Shown one piece after another: positions 32,548 through 43,335 of a stretch of DNA of 64,000 nt; the first letter of the stretch is position 1; each line of letters begins with the position of its first letter. A program made the position numbers and the translations under genes. The stretch comes from Kiritimatiellia bacterium (GTDB taxonomy: Bacteria; Verrucomicrobiota; Kiritimatiellia; UBA8416; JABMPJ01), in contig JASLOA010000045.1 in NCBI GenBank assembly GCA_030745755.1, forward strand, positions 62,001 through 126,000, read 5' to 3'. A model generated the notes under the pieces. The model saw only the letters and a list, made by a program, of their open reading frames with translations, searched no databases and had not been told where the DNA came from.

Positions 32548-34614
32548 TCAGAACCGCTGCGCCACCAACGCCACCACGAGCAGGGCCACAATCGCCAGCA
32601 ACACATACAGCAATCGCCTCGTGGGCGTACCTTCCGCATCCAGCGGGAGCCGCGCCGGTTTTGTGAATTGGCGGCGTTGCTCGCGCGTGGGACGCATGCG
32701 AGCGTTAATCGCCCAGCCGCACCCTTCCAGCAACGCACTCAGATCCTGCCGACGCAGTTTCAGTATCGCGATCAGCGACACCGGCACCATCACAACCAGT
32801 GCGGCGCCCAGCACCCCGAGGAACACCTGGCCACGCGAGAGCGAGGTCAGCGTCTTGGTGATGAAGGCGAAGGCAGACCCTATCGCCGCCACCGACACAC
32901 TCAAACCCATCATCATGCCGGCTGAGCCGAACTGCCCCTTGCCTCCCCCTGCCGCCGGCGGTGCAGCCTTGAACATGCTATCAGCCTTCTTCTGGAGCGC
33001 TTTCTCCGACGTCGCTGACATCGACTCGATCTTGCCCAGCAAAAACGCCCACAACCGCACAAAGGGAACACACAGCGCTTCACGCACGCTGATCGGATTC
33101 TCAATGATATGTGTCACGCGGGCATTGTGCTCACGCCCCTCTGTGTCAAAGAACACCCCTCGCTTTCCAACCTGCAGATTGCCCTTTGATCCCGTCATAG
33201 CGGGTACGGCCACCGTATAGGGTTTATCGCCGCCCAATCCTTCCACCTCCAGGTAGAGCGTAAAGATGTTGCTATCCTTCGCCATCTTCTGATGCTCGGC
33301 CACGTTGTCCACGAGAAACGCCAGGTTGAACCAGCGCCCGTCAATCACGGCCGATCCCATTTCAAACAGGGCACGCTCGGATACATCATAGAGATCGCCG
33401 AAACTGACAAAGTTGTCGGCCAGCCGCAACAGGTGCCCGCGATAGAGCAACAACCGCTCCAGCATCAATACACCGGCACGCACCTCGGAGATACGAAGAT
33501 CCTCCTCAATCAGTTTGCGCACCAACTCCGCCAGCCCGCCGTCGCGATAGGCAGCCAACCGTTCCGGCGCCAGCTTCTCAACACTGGTGCCCTTCTTGGA
33601 CCTGACATAGTCGCCATACGGCTTCAGGGCTGCACCCACGGCCTCCCAGGATACCTCACCCAGATCATCGGGACACACATCCAGTATACGCGGAAGCACG
33701 TCGTCCCGCAGGGCCTCGATTCTGTCGGCATAGAAAGGATTCACAAGGTCGCGTGAAAGAGGCAACCGCCCCTCCGCATTCACTCGCGCCAACGGCCGTT
33801 CCTGCAACCAGGCATCCATAGCAGCCCGGTCCATAGCACCGACATCGCCCAGCTTCGCCGTCTCGAAGTGCTCGCCCGCTTTTCCGTCATACTGCAGCAC
33901 ACCGCACGCCTTGAAGAACGCGTCGACTTCCACTTCGATGGCCGCATAGAGATCGTAGATGGCGGGCGTCTCAGCCCCAAACGGAACCAGGCTGTTGGCG
34001 TTGACCCCACTACCGGCTGCGCGCCACTCCAGCAATCCCTTGACCGCATCCATGAAGGCATCGAGTTGCGGCTCATCAATTCCCGGTTTGCCGCTGGCAT
34101 CCTCGGTCGATCCCGTACAGGCGAGCACATCTTCGATCATGCGCCTGACATCACCGTCCGCTGCCTCCGGCACCACAATGCCATCCCCATTCAGCGGCTT
34201 CTCGCGCATCTTATCGAGATACTCGCGCACCTGCGCCAACGAGACTTCCGCTGTCCCCTTGTCAGCCATTGTCGCCAAGACATCCTTAGCTGAGCCGACA
34301 AGCCGTTTCCCTTCAGGTGAATCCACCCGGATCGCTTTCAGAGGCAGTGGGGCGCCCGGACTGGCCGGTACAGACGCGTCCTCCAGGATATTGAGCATCC
34401 AGCGAATAGCGCCGCGCATCTCCTGCGTATTGATCCGCCCACTGCCATCGCGATTGATTAACTCCAACAGCTTGCGATCACAGCGAAACGCCGCCACCGG
34501 CGCACTGGTTGCCACCCACAACGCCTCGTCCAACTCCAGCACCTGCCCCAGATCCCGCGTCGTCTCGATCCGCAACTGGTACGTCTTCCCAATCTTCGTA
34601 AATCGCATAGTCAT
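32548..34614 (-). CDS. Large EF-hand-containing membrane-anchored protein, unknown function
   Basis: The 688-aa protein has an EF-hand-like loop near residues 54-65 (NRDGSGRINTQE) in a region resembling a calcium-binding helix pair. A long soluble helical domain (about 80-450) follows, then a beta-rich part (about 455-540), a Gly-rich linker and three hydrophobic segments (about 590-615, 625-650, 668-686). The last helix ends at the C-terminus, tail-anchor style. There is no signal peptide, so the large domain should be cytoplasmic. I do not recognise the family. A paralogous C-terminal fragment lies at 31722-31940. The C-terminal tail sequence EQRRQFTKPARL is the most conserved part between the two. 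Confidence 0.7.
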   Translation of the reverse strand: MTMRFTKIGKTYQLRIETTRDLGQVLELDEALWVATSAPVAAFRCDRKLLELINRDGSGRINTQEMRGAIRWMLNILEDASVPASPGAPLPLKAIRVDSPEGKRLVGSAKDVLATMADKGTAEVSLAQVREYLDKMREKPLNGDGIVVPEAADGDVRRMIEDVLACTGSTEDASGKPGIDEPQLDAFMDAVKGLLEWRAAGSGVNANSLVPFGAETPAIYDLYAAIEVEVDAFFKACGVLQYDGKAGEHFETAKLGDVGAMDRAAMDAWLQERPLARVNAEGRLPLSRDLVNPFYADRIEALRDDVLPRILDVCPDDLGEVSWEAVGAALKPYGDYVRSKKGTSVEKLAPERLAAYRDGGLAELVRKLIEEDLRISEVRAGVLMLERLLLYRGHLLRLADNFVSFGDLYDVSERALFEMGSAVIDGRWFNLAFLVDNVAEHQKMAKDSNIFTLYLEVEGLGGDKPYTVAVPAMTGSKGNLQVGKRGVFFDTEGREHNARVTHIIENPISVREALCVPFVRLWAFLLGKIESMSATSEKALQKKADSMFKAAPPAAGGGKGQFGSAGMMMGLSVSVAAIGSAFAFITKTLTSLSRGQVFLGVLGAALVVMVPVSLIAILKLRRQDLSALLEGCGWAINARMRPTREQRRQFTKPARLPLDAEGTPTRRLLYVLLAIVALLVVALVAQRF

Positions 34615-34653
34615 AATGGCAAGATACTATGTTGAGACAGCGACACAAGAAAG

Positions 34654-34760
34654 GGGAAAACCACAGAGGCACAAAGACACAAAGGAGAAAGACTGGAGCG
34701 ATGTTGCGAGAATCGTCCCGAGGCGCTAGCGCTCGGGATCGATTCTCGCAACGTTGTCTC
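34654..34760. repeat. Left inverted-repeat arm of the GxxExxY cassette, with hairpin
   Basis: The arm begins aaccacagaggcacaaagac and ends in a hairpin: GTTGCGAGAATCG pairs perfectly with CGATTCTCGCAAC (13 bp), followed inward by TCCCGAG/CTCGGGA with one bulge. It is the inverted counterpart of the right arm at 35286-35385. The 'ccacagaggcac' word is a known type of dispersed repeat in diverse bacteria. Confidence 0.7.
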
Positions 34761-34786
34761 AGGGAGAGGGAGGAGGTCACTGAGGG

Positions 34787-35158
34787 TCAGAGCACCATCC
34801 GCTTAATGCCTTCCTTGAGGACGGGGACATTGAAATTGACCAGCAGACCAGTTCTGCAATTGGTCAGTCTCATGTAGGTCAGGAGTTGCGCATCATGCAC
34901 GGGCTCAAGGGCTTTGACCGCCTTCAGCTCCACAACCACCTCCTCATTCACTACAAGATCCAGCCGCAGGTCATCGCCAACGCGCTCATTCTTGTAGATC
35001 AACGGCAGCCTCACTTGGGTCTCGAACGGCACGTCACGTAGACGTAGCTCGTGCATCAAGCTCCGCTCATAGATCTCTTCATACAGCCCAGGCCCCCAGT
35101 GCTTGTGCACCTCGATGGCCGCTCCTATAATCTCTCTGGTCATCTCTGAACTCAACAT
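34787..35158 (-). CDS. GxxExxY family protein
   Basis: The protein from ATG 35158 has 123 aa and the defining motif GLYEEIY (G-x-x-E-x-x-Y), preceded by IIGAAIEVHKHWGPG. Later it has DLRLDLVVNEEVVVELKAVKAL, an arrangement like the D...E-x-K core of PD-(D/E)XK nucleases, and ends FNVPVLKEGIKRMVL. GGGGTGG lies before the ATG; the longer 142-aa frame reads repeat-derived sequence. The biochemical role of this family is not established. The gene is enclosed by inverted repeat arms with hairpins (34654-34760 and 35286-35385), which suggests a mobile or repeat-associated cassette. Confidence 0.9.
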   Translation of the reverse strand: MLSSEMTREIIGAAIEVHKHWGPGLYEEIYERSLMHELRLRDVPFETQVRLPLIYKNERVGDDLRLDLVVNEEVVVELKAVKALEPVHDAQLLTYMRLTNCRTGLLVNFNVPVLKEGIKRMVL

Positions 35159-35285
35159 GCCACCCCTTTTCTGCTCTCTTCCAGTTCCCCATCCGGCGGT
35201 GCGGCCACCCCGCAACCAGAATCACAGTCGTTGCCCCCCCCAATCACCTCCTCCGTGCACTCCTCTCCCTCCCCCATGAGCAACG

Positions 35286-35385
35286 TCACGAGAATCGAGG
35301 GGCGCGGTATTCCGCGTACCCGATTCTCGTGACATCTCCTCCTCCCCTCTCTCCTCCGTGCCTCCGTGCCTCTGTGGTTATCCCC
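35286..35385. repeat. Right inverted-repeat arm of the GxxExxY cassette, with hairpin
   Basis: GTCACGAGAATCG pairs perfectly with CGATTCTCGTGAC (13 bp) around 35286-35334, followed by gtgcctccgtgcctctgtgg, the inverse of the left arm. Relative to the left hairpin, stem positions 3 and 4 differ on both sides so that pairing is kept. The outer end overlaps the stop codon (TAA in gggataacc) of the P-type ATPase gene. Confidence 0.7.
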
Positions 35386-38092
35386 TCCCCCTCTTCAACA
35401 GCTTCTCTAGCTCCACTGCCACACCCAGCACAGCCGCCACACCCACGCAAGTACCCAACTGCGATACCGTCAACGGCACAGTGTGAAAGAAGCTGCCGAA
35501 CACCGGCACGTAGATCACCGCCAGCTGCAGCACCACCGTCACCGCAATGGCACCCAGCAACGGCTTGTTTGAGAACAGCCCGATCTGTATGAGCAGGCGT
35601 TTTGAGGAGCGTACCGCCAGCGCCAGGAAGAGCTGCGCAAACACCATCGTCGTGAACAGCATCGTCTGCCACGGGTAGGCCGTGACGGCATCGTGCGACA
35701 CCTCGGCAAGCTCCACACCGTCCCATGCACGGTAGCCCACGAACAGCGACAGGGCCGCCATGAGCAGTCCGATCCAGACAATCTGGCCACCCATGCGCCA
35801 ATCAATGATCGGTGCGTCCGGCCTCCGCGGGGGACGCTGCATCACATCCTTTTCCGGTCCCTCAACGCCCAATGCCAGCGCCGGCAGTCCATCCGTCACC
35901 AGGTTCATCCACAGAATCTGCACCGGCAACAACGGCAACGGCATTCCCAACAACGGACCCGCAATCATCACCATCAGCTCGCCTGCATTGGCCGCCAGGA
36001 TGAAGCGCACGAAACGACGGATATTGTCGAAGATGACGCGCCCTTCCTTGACGGCGGCTACAATCGTTGCATAGCGATCGTCCAGCAACACCATATCCGA
36101 TGCCTCTTTCGCCACATCACTGCCTGTGATCCCCATCGCCACGCCGATATCCGCACTCTTGAGCGCCGGCGCATCGTTCACACCGTCACCCGTCATCGAA
36201 ACAATCTCGCCATCGGCCTGCAGCGCATCCACCAGCTTCAGTTTCTGCTCCGGCGAGACCCGCGCAAACACCTGAGTCTGCGCGGCAGCCGCCTTCAGTT
36301 CCTCCTCGCTCATCCGCCCAAGCTCAACCCCCGTCAGAACGTCTTCGCCATCTTTCACGATCCCAAGCTCACGCCCGATATACGCGGCCATGAGCGGATG
36401 GTCGCCCGTGATCATTACGGGACGGATTCCAGCCTCACGCACGGTGGCCACTGAATCAGGCACATCATCGCGCAGTGGGTCGATCATCCCCACCAAGCCT
36501 ACAAAGACCAGGTCCTTCTCTAAATCCGCCGCGCCGAGGTGCGGTTCCACCTTGTCAAACAGGCGATAGGCCAGGCCCAGCACCCTGACCCCCTCACCCG
36601 CCAGCGCATCGTTTGCCGCCAGAAGCTTCTTGCGTCCTGCATCATCCAGCGGCGTCGCGCCGCCGGGGCTGGCCACGCTGGTTGACACGTCCAGAAGCCC
36701 TGCTGCGGCTCCCTTCGCGAAAGCTATCGCCGCCTTACCGTCGGCTCCGCAGATGCTGAGGAGTCGTTTCACCACGTCAGGCGTATCCGCCCCTATCTCG
36801 TGCAGCGTGGTCATACGTTTCCGGTCGGACTCAAACGGTGCCTCACCCACGCGTGGGAGGCTCTGTTCCAGATCCCCTTTCGCCAATCCCGCGTCAGCCG
36901 CCGCAGCCACCAGGGCGACCTCTGTCGGGTCACCTACGGATTCCTCTCCACCCGCCGCCACCGAGGCGTCATTGCAGAGCGCACCTGTGAGAAGGGGAAG
37001 CAGTGCGGCATCGTCACCGACGTCGCCTCCCTCCCCGGGCAGCGCAATATCGCCGGCCTCTCCCAGCAGCTTCGTAACCGTCATCCGGTTCTGCGTCAGC
37101 GTGCCGGTTTTATCCGTGCAAACGACCGTAACCGAACCCAGCGTCTCCACCGCCGGAAGATTTCGGATCAACGCCCTGCGCGCCAGCATCCGCCGCCCCC
37201 CCAGTGCCAGGGCAATCGTCACAACAGCAGGCAGGCCTTCGGGCACGGCGGCGACCGCCATGCTGACTGCCGTCAGGAACACAGTGCGCGCATCCTCTCC
37301 CCGCAAGAGCCCCATAATCGCCACAATCGAGATCAGGCCCAGCGCCACAAACACCAACACCTTGCCCAGGTGTTCAATCTTCTCAGTCAGCGGCGTCGCT
37401 TCATCCTCTGTCTCACTCAGAAGCGTGGCAATCTGCCCCAGCTCCGTTTGCATACCCGTGCCCGAACAGATCGCTTCCGCGCGGCCATAGGTGACGACCG
37501 TGCCCATGTAGACCATGTTCGTGCGATCGCCCACCGATGCCTCGGGATCCTCGATCGCATCAAGCTGTTTCTCGACCGGCTCAGACTCGCCCGTCAGTGC
37601 AGCTTCCTGCACCCGCAGCCCGGCGCACACCATCAGCCGTCCATCTGCGGGCACCATGTTGCCCGCCTCAAGCAGCATGATGTCGCCCGGCACCAGGTCA
37701 ACCGAATCGATCTCCTTGACCGCACCATCTCGCCGTACACGAACACGAGGCACCGAGAGCTTCTTGAGAGCCGCCATCGCCTGCTCGGCACTATACTCCT
37801 GCTTGAATCCGAGCAGTCCGTTCAGGATCACAATGACGGCAATGGCGATCGCATCCTTCACATCGCCCAGGAGATACGAAACAACCGCCGCCGCCACCAG
37901 CAACCCCACCAGCAGGTTCATAAACTGGGCCACAAAGATCGCCCACGGCCCACGGCCCGCCTCATGCGTCAACTCGTTCGGCCCATGCTCCGCCAACCGC
38001 CCGGACGCCATCTCAGCCGCCAGTCCCTCCTCCAGCGTCACCCCCAACTCATTACCAACGGATTCACCCGTAAGCGTATGCCAACCCTTCAT
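35378..38092 (-). CDS. Calcium-type P-type ATPase (P2A-like)
   Basis: The 904-aa protein has all P-type landmarks in order: TGES in the actuator domain (near 170), PEGLP in M4, phosphorylation site CTDKTGTLT with D327, [13 protein letters not shown] in the hinge, and M6 [18 protein letters not shown] and N-x-x-T-D-G-x-P are typical of Ca2+ pumps (SERCA/PMCA type). About ten membrane segments are present. It should export Ca2+ (or Mn2+) from the cytoplasm. The C-terminus (LLKRGRG) runs into the inverted repeat arm, which supplies the stop codon, so the original end may have been altered by the repeat. Confidence 0.93.
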   Translation of the reverse strand: MKGWHTLTGESVGNELGVTLEEGLAAEMASGRLAEHGPNELTHEAGRGPWAIFVAQFMNLLVGLLVAAAVVSYLLGDVKDAIAIAVIVILNGLLGFKQEYSAEQAMAALKKLSVPRVRVRRDGAVKEIDSVDLVPGDIMLLEAGNMVPADGRLMVCAGLRVQEAALTGESEPVEKQLDAIEDPEASVGDRTNMVYMGTVVTYGRAEAICSGTGMQTELGQIATLLSETEDEATPLTEKIEHLGKVLVFVALGLISIVAIMGLLRGEDARTVFLTAVSMAVAAVPEGLPAVVTIALALGGRRMLARRALIRNLPAVETLGSVTVVCTDKTGTLTQNRMTVTKLLGEAGDIALPGEGGDVGDDAALLPLLTGALCNDASVAAGGEESVGDPTEVALVAAAADAGLAKGDLEQSLPRVGEAPFESDRKRMTTLHEIGADTPDVVKRLLSICGADGKAAIAFAKGAAAGLLDVSTSVASPGGATPLDDAGRKKLLAANDALAGEGVRVLGLAYRLFDKVEPHLGAADLEKDLVFVGLVGMIDPLRDDVPDSVATVREAGIRPVMITGDHPLMAAYIGRELGIVKDGEDVLTGVELGRMSEEELKAAAAQTQVFARVSPEQKLKLVDALQADGEIVSMTGDGVNDAPALKSADIGVAMGITGSDVAKEASDMVLLDDRYATIVAAVKEGRVIFDNIRRFVRFILAANAGELMVMIAGPLLGMPLPLLPVQILWMNLVTDGLPALALGVEGPEKDVMQRPPRRPDAPIIDWRMGGQIVWIGLLMAALSLFVGYRAWDGVELAEVSHDAVTAYPWQTMLFTTMVFAQLFLALAVRSSKRLLIQIGLFSNKPLLGAIAVTVVLQLAVIYVPVFGSFFHTVPLTVSQLGTCVGVAAVLGVAVELEKLLKRGRG

Positions 38093-38306
38093 GCCCTATA
38101 CTCCTTGCGGCACAGCCTGATCTACCGCGCAACTATCGCCATCAGCTATGCCATGTAAAGGCTAAGGTGAGAGATTAGGGGTTAGGAATCAAAGGAAAAA
38201 CCTATTCTCTCCCTCATCCTCCTCCCCTGATCTGGCCAGACACCCCCGGCCACAGCCACATGAAGCCCACCCCAGTCCCGACTTATCCTACGGCCTCGTT
38301 GGCTGC

Positions 38307-38335
38307 TTGACAGAGACAGACGAACAGTACATACT
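38307..38335 (+). promoter_or_regulatory. Promoter of the vapBC operon
   Basis: A perfect TTGACA (38307-38312), a 17-base spacer and CATACT (38330-38335) form a good sigma-70 promoter. The antitoxin ATG at 38343 begins only seven bases after the -10 box, so the transcript would be leaderless or almost so. No ribosome binding site is visible before that ATG. Confidence 0.65.
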
Positions 38336-38342
38336 CATCCAT

Positions 38343-38534
38343 ATGAAAACCACACTCAATATAGATGACGTAATCCTCGCAAAAGCTTCCCGGCTTACCG
38401 GGGTGAAAGAGAAAACATCTTTGGTCCGGATGGGGCTCGAGGCCTTGGTTGCACGCTACAGCGCGCAACGCTTGGCGGCACTCGGCGGCTCTGATCCAGG
38501 CGTCAAACCCATCCCGCGCCGGAGGACGGCGTAG
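38343..38534 (+). CDS. vapB: VapB-type antitoxin
   Basis: The 63-aa protein MKTTLNIDDVILAKASRLTGVKEKTSLVRMGLEALVARYSAQRL... is a ribbon-helix-helix VapB antitoxin of the 'TTLNIDD.L...A..LTG...KT.LV..GL..L' type, with a short Pro/Arg tail (KPIPRRRTA) for toxin binding. It should bind and neutralise the VapC encoded next and repress the operon. The stop shares one base with the toxin's GTG start. The GC-rich host-like composition gives no sign of recent transfer. Confidence 0.93.
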   Translation: MKTTLNIDDVILAKASRLTGVKEKTSLVRMGLEALVARYSAQRLAALGGSDPGVKPIPRRRTA

Positions 38535-38905
38535 TGGTACTCGTGGACACGTCGATCTGGATTGACCACTTTCGGAAGGCGAGTGGCAAGCTCGCCTCAT
38601 TCCTGGAAACGGAAGAGGTCGCCATTCACCCGTTCGTTCTTGGCGAATTGGCTTGCGGCAACCTAAGCAACCGGAAAGAGATCATCGCTTTGCTTCATGC
38701 GTTGCCGGGCGCAACCAAGGTGGAGGACGATGAGCTCCTCTTGTTCATTGAGCGCCACCGTTTGATGGGCCGAGGCATCGGCTTGATAGATGTCCACATC
38801 CTTGCTTCGTGCTGCATTGACTTTTGCCTTCTGTGGACGAGAGATAAACGACTTCAGGTCGTGGCAAAAGAAATGAACATCGAGTTCAGCCAACATCACA
38901 ATTGA
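38534..38905 (+). CDS. vapC: VapC-type PIN-domain ribonuclease toxin
   Basis: The 123-aa PIN protein carries the four acidic residues D5 (VDTSIWID), E38 (LGELACG), D86 (GLIDVHIL) and D104 (WTRDKRL). VapC toxins cleave specific RNAs, often initiator tRNA or rRNA. The GTG start overlaps the vapB stop by one base, giving tight coupling that keeps toxin below antitoxin. Length is typical. Confidence 0.93.
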   Translation: MVLVDTSIWIDHFRKASGKLASFLETEEVAIHPFVLGELACGNLSNRKEIIALLHALPGATKVEDDELLLFIERHRLMGRGIGLIDVHILASCCIDFCLLWTRDKRLQVVAKEMNIEFSQHHN

Positions 38906-38985
38906 CCCGTATCTCAAATAGCCGAATACGGCCATTTGAGAACGGTCATTGCAGCGTTGAGAAATTGAGGAAGAAGGGAGTCCAC

Positions 38986-39516
38986 ATGGAACAGCACAGT
39001 ATTGAGATAACCCCATCGGTTACAGTCCATGCTCTGTTGGAGGCACATCCGGAACTGGAGGACGTACTGATCGGCCTGGCGCCGCCGTTCACAAAGCTCA
39101 AGAACCCGTTCCTCAGGAGGTCCGTTGCCAAGGTCGCAACCATAAAGCACATCGCATCTGTTGGCGGCATTCCACTCGATGAGCTGATTGCAAAAATAAG
39201 AGAAGCGGTCGGACAGCAGGAGAGTACGGAGTCCTATGAGGATCAGGATTACTTTGGTGAGAGGCCGGACTGGTTCTCCCCTGACAAGGTGACGCTCTCT
39301 CTGGACGAAGACAAGGTGGAAGACAAAGACAGGATGACCCTGGTCATCATTCTTAAGGAAGCGAAGAGCGTTCAGAAGGGCGAGATCATTGAGCTGATCA
39401 CATCATTCCTGCCTGCCCCTGGAATAGACATTCTCAAGTCCAAGGGCTATTCAGTCTGGACACGAAAGGATGGCCCGGATCTTATCAGGTCGTATTTCCT
39501 GAAGAGCACAGACTGA
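38986..39516 (+). CDS. DUF1858 domain protein with a C-terminal DUF2249-like domain
   Basis: From the ATG at 38986 (ribosome binding site AAGAAGGGAG) the protein has 176 aa. Residues about 5-75 match DUF1858: ITPSVTVHALLEAHPELEDVLIGLAPPF..L.NP.LRR.VA.VAT..HIA..GGI. A variable linker follows, and the final 65 residues (MTLVIILKEAKSVQKGEII... to SVWTRKDGPDLIRSYFLKS) resemble a small TusA/DUF2249-like alpha-beta fold. DUF1858 proteins are linked to redox and nitrogen-oxide or sulfur metabolism, but no such genes lie here. An upstream in-frame ATG overlapping vapC lacks family support. Confidence 0.75.
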   Translation: MEQHSIEITPSVTVHALLEAHPELEDVLIGLAPPFTKLKNPFLRRSVAKVATIKHIASVGGIPLDELIAKIREAVGQQESTESYEDQDYFGERPDWFSPDKVTLSLDEDKVEDKDRMTLVIILKEAKSVQKGEIIELITSFLPAPGIDILKSKGYSVWTRKDGPDLIRSYFLKSTD

Positions 39517-39582
39517 CAGACGGGCAAGTCGGCGGTCAGGCAAGAGCATGCCCGGCCACTGTTTTACGTCGGCCTCTGTTAA

Positions 39583-41085
<1,503 letters not shown>

Positions 41086-41104
41086 CCCAAGAACCAAGCG
41101 CCAT

Positions 41105-42202
41105 ATGAAAATCCTCGATCGCTACCTGTTGCGCGAGTATCTCGTCACAGTGTTCTACTGTGTGGCCGGGCTTGCGCTGCTGCAGATTGTCTACGACCTG
41201 GTCTACCATTTCTCAAAGCTCATTGCTGCCAAGATCACGCTGGCGCAGGGGCTCCGCTACTACCTGGGATCGCTGGCACCGCACACCGAATTCATGCTCC
41301 CGGCCGGAATCCTTCTGGCTACGCTCTACACCCTGTGGCAGCTCTCGCGGCACGGTGAACTGACGGCCATGCGCGCCAGCGGCATCAGTCTCAACCGCAT
41401 CATGCTCCCGTTCCTGCTGGTGGGCCTGGTCTTCACCGCGGCCACCGCACTGCTCAAGGAAATCGTAGCACCGGAATCGGCGTTCTGGGCCCAGGAATTC
41501 GAGGCCAACAAGTTCAAGGAGCCCGAAGAGCGGCTCTTCCACAACCTGGCCTATTACAACGCCATTGATCGTCGCATGTGGATGATCGGGAGGACGGACC
41601 TCAAGAAGCCCAACATCATCCACGACGTCCGTATCAGCGAGGAACGCCCCGACCGTACCCTGGAGCGAGACTGGCAGGTCGGTCGCGGTGAATGGCTCGA
41701 TCAGGAGTGGTGGTTCTTCGACGTCACTATCCAGGCCTATAACGAGGAGGGCAATCCCATGGGTGAGCCGCTTCCCGTCCCGGGGTCGGAGGCCGGCATT
41801 GAGATGTCGCAGTGGCTGGAGAAGCCGGCTGATTTTGAGACCGAGGTCACACCCACCGAGTTCATGACCACGCGCGACATGCTGCGCTATCTGCGCCGCC
41901 ACCCGGACATCTCGGATGAAGCCCTGGCACAGAAGCGGGTTGACCTGCACCTGCGTATGGCCATGCCGTGGGCTTGCCTGATCGTGACCCTCTTCGGTAT
42001 ACCGGCCGGTGCTCGTACGGCGCGTCAGAGCGTCATAAACGGCGTCCTGACGACCCTGCTCTTCTTTGTCATCTTCTATGCCCTGACCCAGGCGGGCGTC
42101 TTTCTTGCCAAACGCGAGCTGCTGCCACCGCTCCTCGGCGCGTGGCTTTCCAACATCGTTTTTCTTGTCGCAGGCTTCAGAACGCTTATGCTGATGAAGT
42201 GA
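41105..42202 (+). CDS. LptF/LptG-type permease (YjgP/YjgQ family)
   Basis: The 365-aa protein begins MKILDRYLLREYLVTVFYCV, the family's N-terminal 'L.RY..RE' signature, then HGELTAMRASGISLNRIM, the conserved coupling region. It has three hydrophobic segments before a periplasmic domain (about 125-270) and three after. LptF and LptG form the membrane part of the LptBFG lipopolysaccharide exporter. Only one such gene is here, so LptF and LptG cannot be told apart. It follows purB by 19 bases. Confidence 0.9.
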   Translation: MKILDRYLLREYLVTVFYCVAGLALLQIVYDLVYHFSKLIAAKITLAQGLRYYLGSLAPHTEFMLPAGILLATLYTLWQLSRHGELTAMRASGISLNRIMLPFLLVGLVFTAATALLKEIVAPESAFWAQEFEANKFKEPEERLFHNLAYYNAIDRRMWMIGRTDLKKPNIIHDVRISEERPDRTLERDWQVGRGEWLDQEWWFFDVTIQAYNEEGNPMGEPLPVPGSEAGIEMSQWLEKPADFETEVTPTEFMTTRDMLRYLRRHPDISDEALAQKRVDLHLRMAMPWACLIVTLFGIPAGARTARQSVINGVLTTLLFFVIFYALTQAGVFLAKRELLPPLLGAWLSNIVFLVAGFRTLMLMK

Positions 42203-42238
42203 GAGGAAGGAGATTAAGGTGAAACAGGGGGAGAAAAG

Positions 42239-43333
42239 ATGACGCTATTGCAGGAGATCCTGAAGGTCGCCGTAGACAACGAGGCCTCTGACATCCACCT
42301 CAAGCCCGACCAAGTGCCGGTCTATCGCATTCATGGCGCCCTCACCAATGCCGATAGCGCTGCCCTCGCGGCGGTTGATATCGAGGGGATTGGCAACCAG
42401 ATGATTCCCGACTATGCCCGCCAGGCGTTTGAGGTGAATCACGAAGCCGATTTTTCCCACGATGAGCCGGGCATCGGCAGGTTCCGTGTCAACCTGTTCC
42501 TTGCGCAGAGCAAGCCGTGCATTGTGATGCGCCATGTTAAGACCGACGTACCCGATTTCGCGTCCCTGCGCCTGCCCGAGAAACTGAAAGACCTGGCCGA
42601 TATTCACCGCGGCATTCTGCTGCTGTGCGGCACAACCGGTAGCGGAAAGTCCACCACACTCGCGGCACTCATCGACGAAATCAACCGGCGTCACCGCCGC
42701 CGTATCATTACGATCGAGGACCCTATTGAGTATCTCTTCACCGATCGTGAATCCATCATCACGCAACGCGAGGTAGGGATCGACACCATGAGTTACCAGG
42801 AGGCCCTGGTACATCTCATGCGCCAGGACCCGGATGTCGTGCTCATTGGCGAAATGCGTGATCAGGCCAGTATCCGCGTCGCACTGCTGGCCTCACAGAC
42901 CGGTCACCTTGTGCTCTCATCCCTGCATGCCACAACATCGAGCATGGCTATCCCGCGCATGCTGGACATGTTTCCACCCAGCGAACGCGAGCAGATCCGT
43001 CACGCGATCGCCCTCAGCATGGAGGCGGTCGTCACGCAGCGCATGCTGCGCGACGTCGAGAACCGCTACATCCCCGCCGTCGAAATCATGCTGAACACCC
43101 CGACGGTGAAGAAGCTTATTGAAACCGACCGCCTCGACGTCCTCTCCGCCGCCATCGAAACCGGCGGCGAAGATGGCATGCAGACCTTCAACCAGTCCAT
43201 CTACGAGATGATCAAGAGCGGACTCGTGACCGAAGAACAGGGCATGCAGTACGCCGGCAACCCGGAATCGCTGAAGATGAACCTGAAGGGCATCTTCCTG
43301 GATGAAGGAAACCGGATCCTCGCCGACCTGTAG
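42239..43333 (+). CDS. pilT: PilT-like type IV pilus retraction ATPase
   Basis: The 364-aa protein starts with the PilT N-domain (VDNEASDIHLKPDQVPVYRIHG). Walker A is GTTGSGKSTT (near 134-143), the Asp box IEDPIEY, Walker B DVVLIGEMRD and the His box SSLHA. It powers pilus retraction and twitching. No other pilus genes are in the window, which is normal for pilT in many genomes. A PilU-type relative is possible: the C-terminus is longer (LKMNLKGIFLDEGNRIL) than in standard PilT. The purine-rich GGGGGAGAAAAG precedes the ATG. Confidence 0.93.
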   Translation: MTLLQEILKVAVDNEASDIHLKPDQVPVYRIHGALTNADSAALAAVDIEGIGNQMIPDYARQAFEVNHEADFSHDEPGIGRFRVNLFLAQSKPCIVMRHVKTDVPDFASLRLPEKLKDLADIHRGILLLCGTTGSGKSTTLAALIDEINRRHRRRIITIEDPIEYLFTDRESIITQREVGIDTMSYQEALVHLMRQDPDVVLIGEMRDQASIRVALLASQTGHLVLSSLHATTSSMAIPRMLDMFPPSEREQIRHAIALSMEAVVTQRMLRDVENRYIPAVEIMLNTPTVKKLIETDRLDVLSAAIETGGEDGMQTFNQSIYEMIKSGLVTEEQGMQYAGNPESLKMNLKGIFLDEGNRILADL

Positions 43334-43335
43334 GC

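Noticed and set aside
36800-38158. Plus-strand ORF of 452 aa
   Set aside because: It is antisense to the P-type ATPase, with Arg/His/Gln-rich shadow composition.
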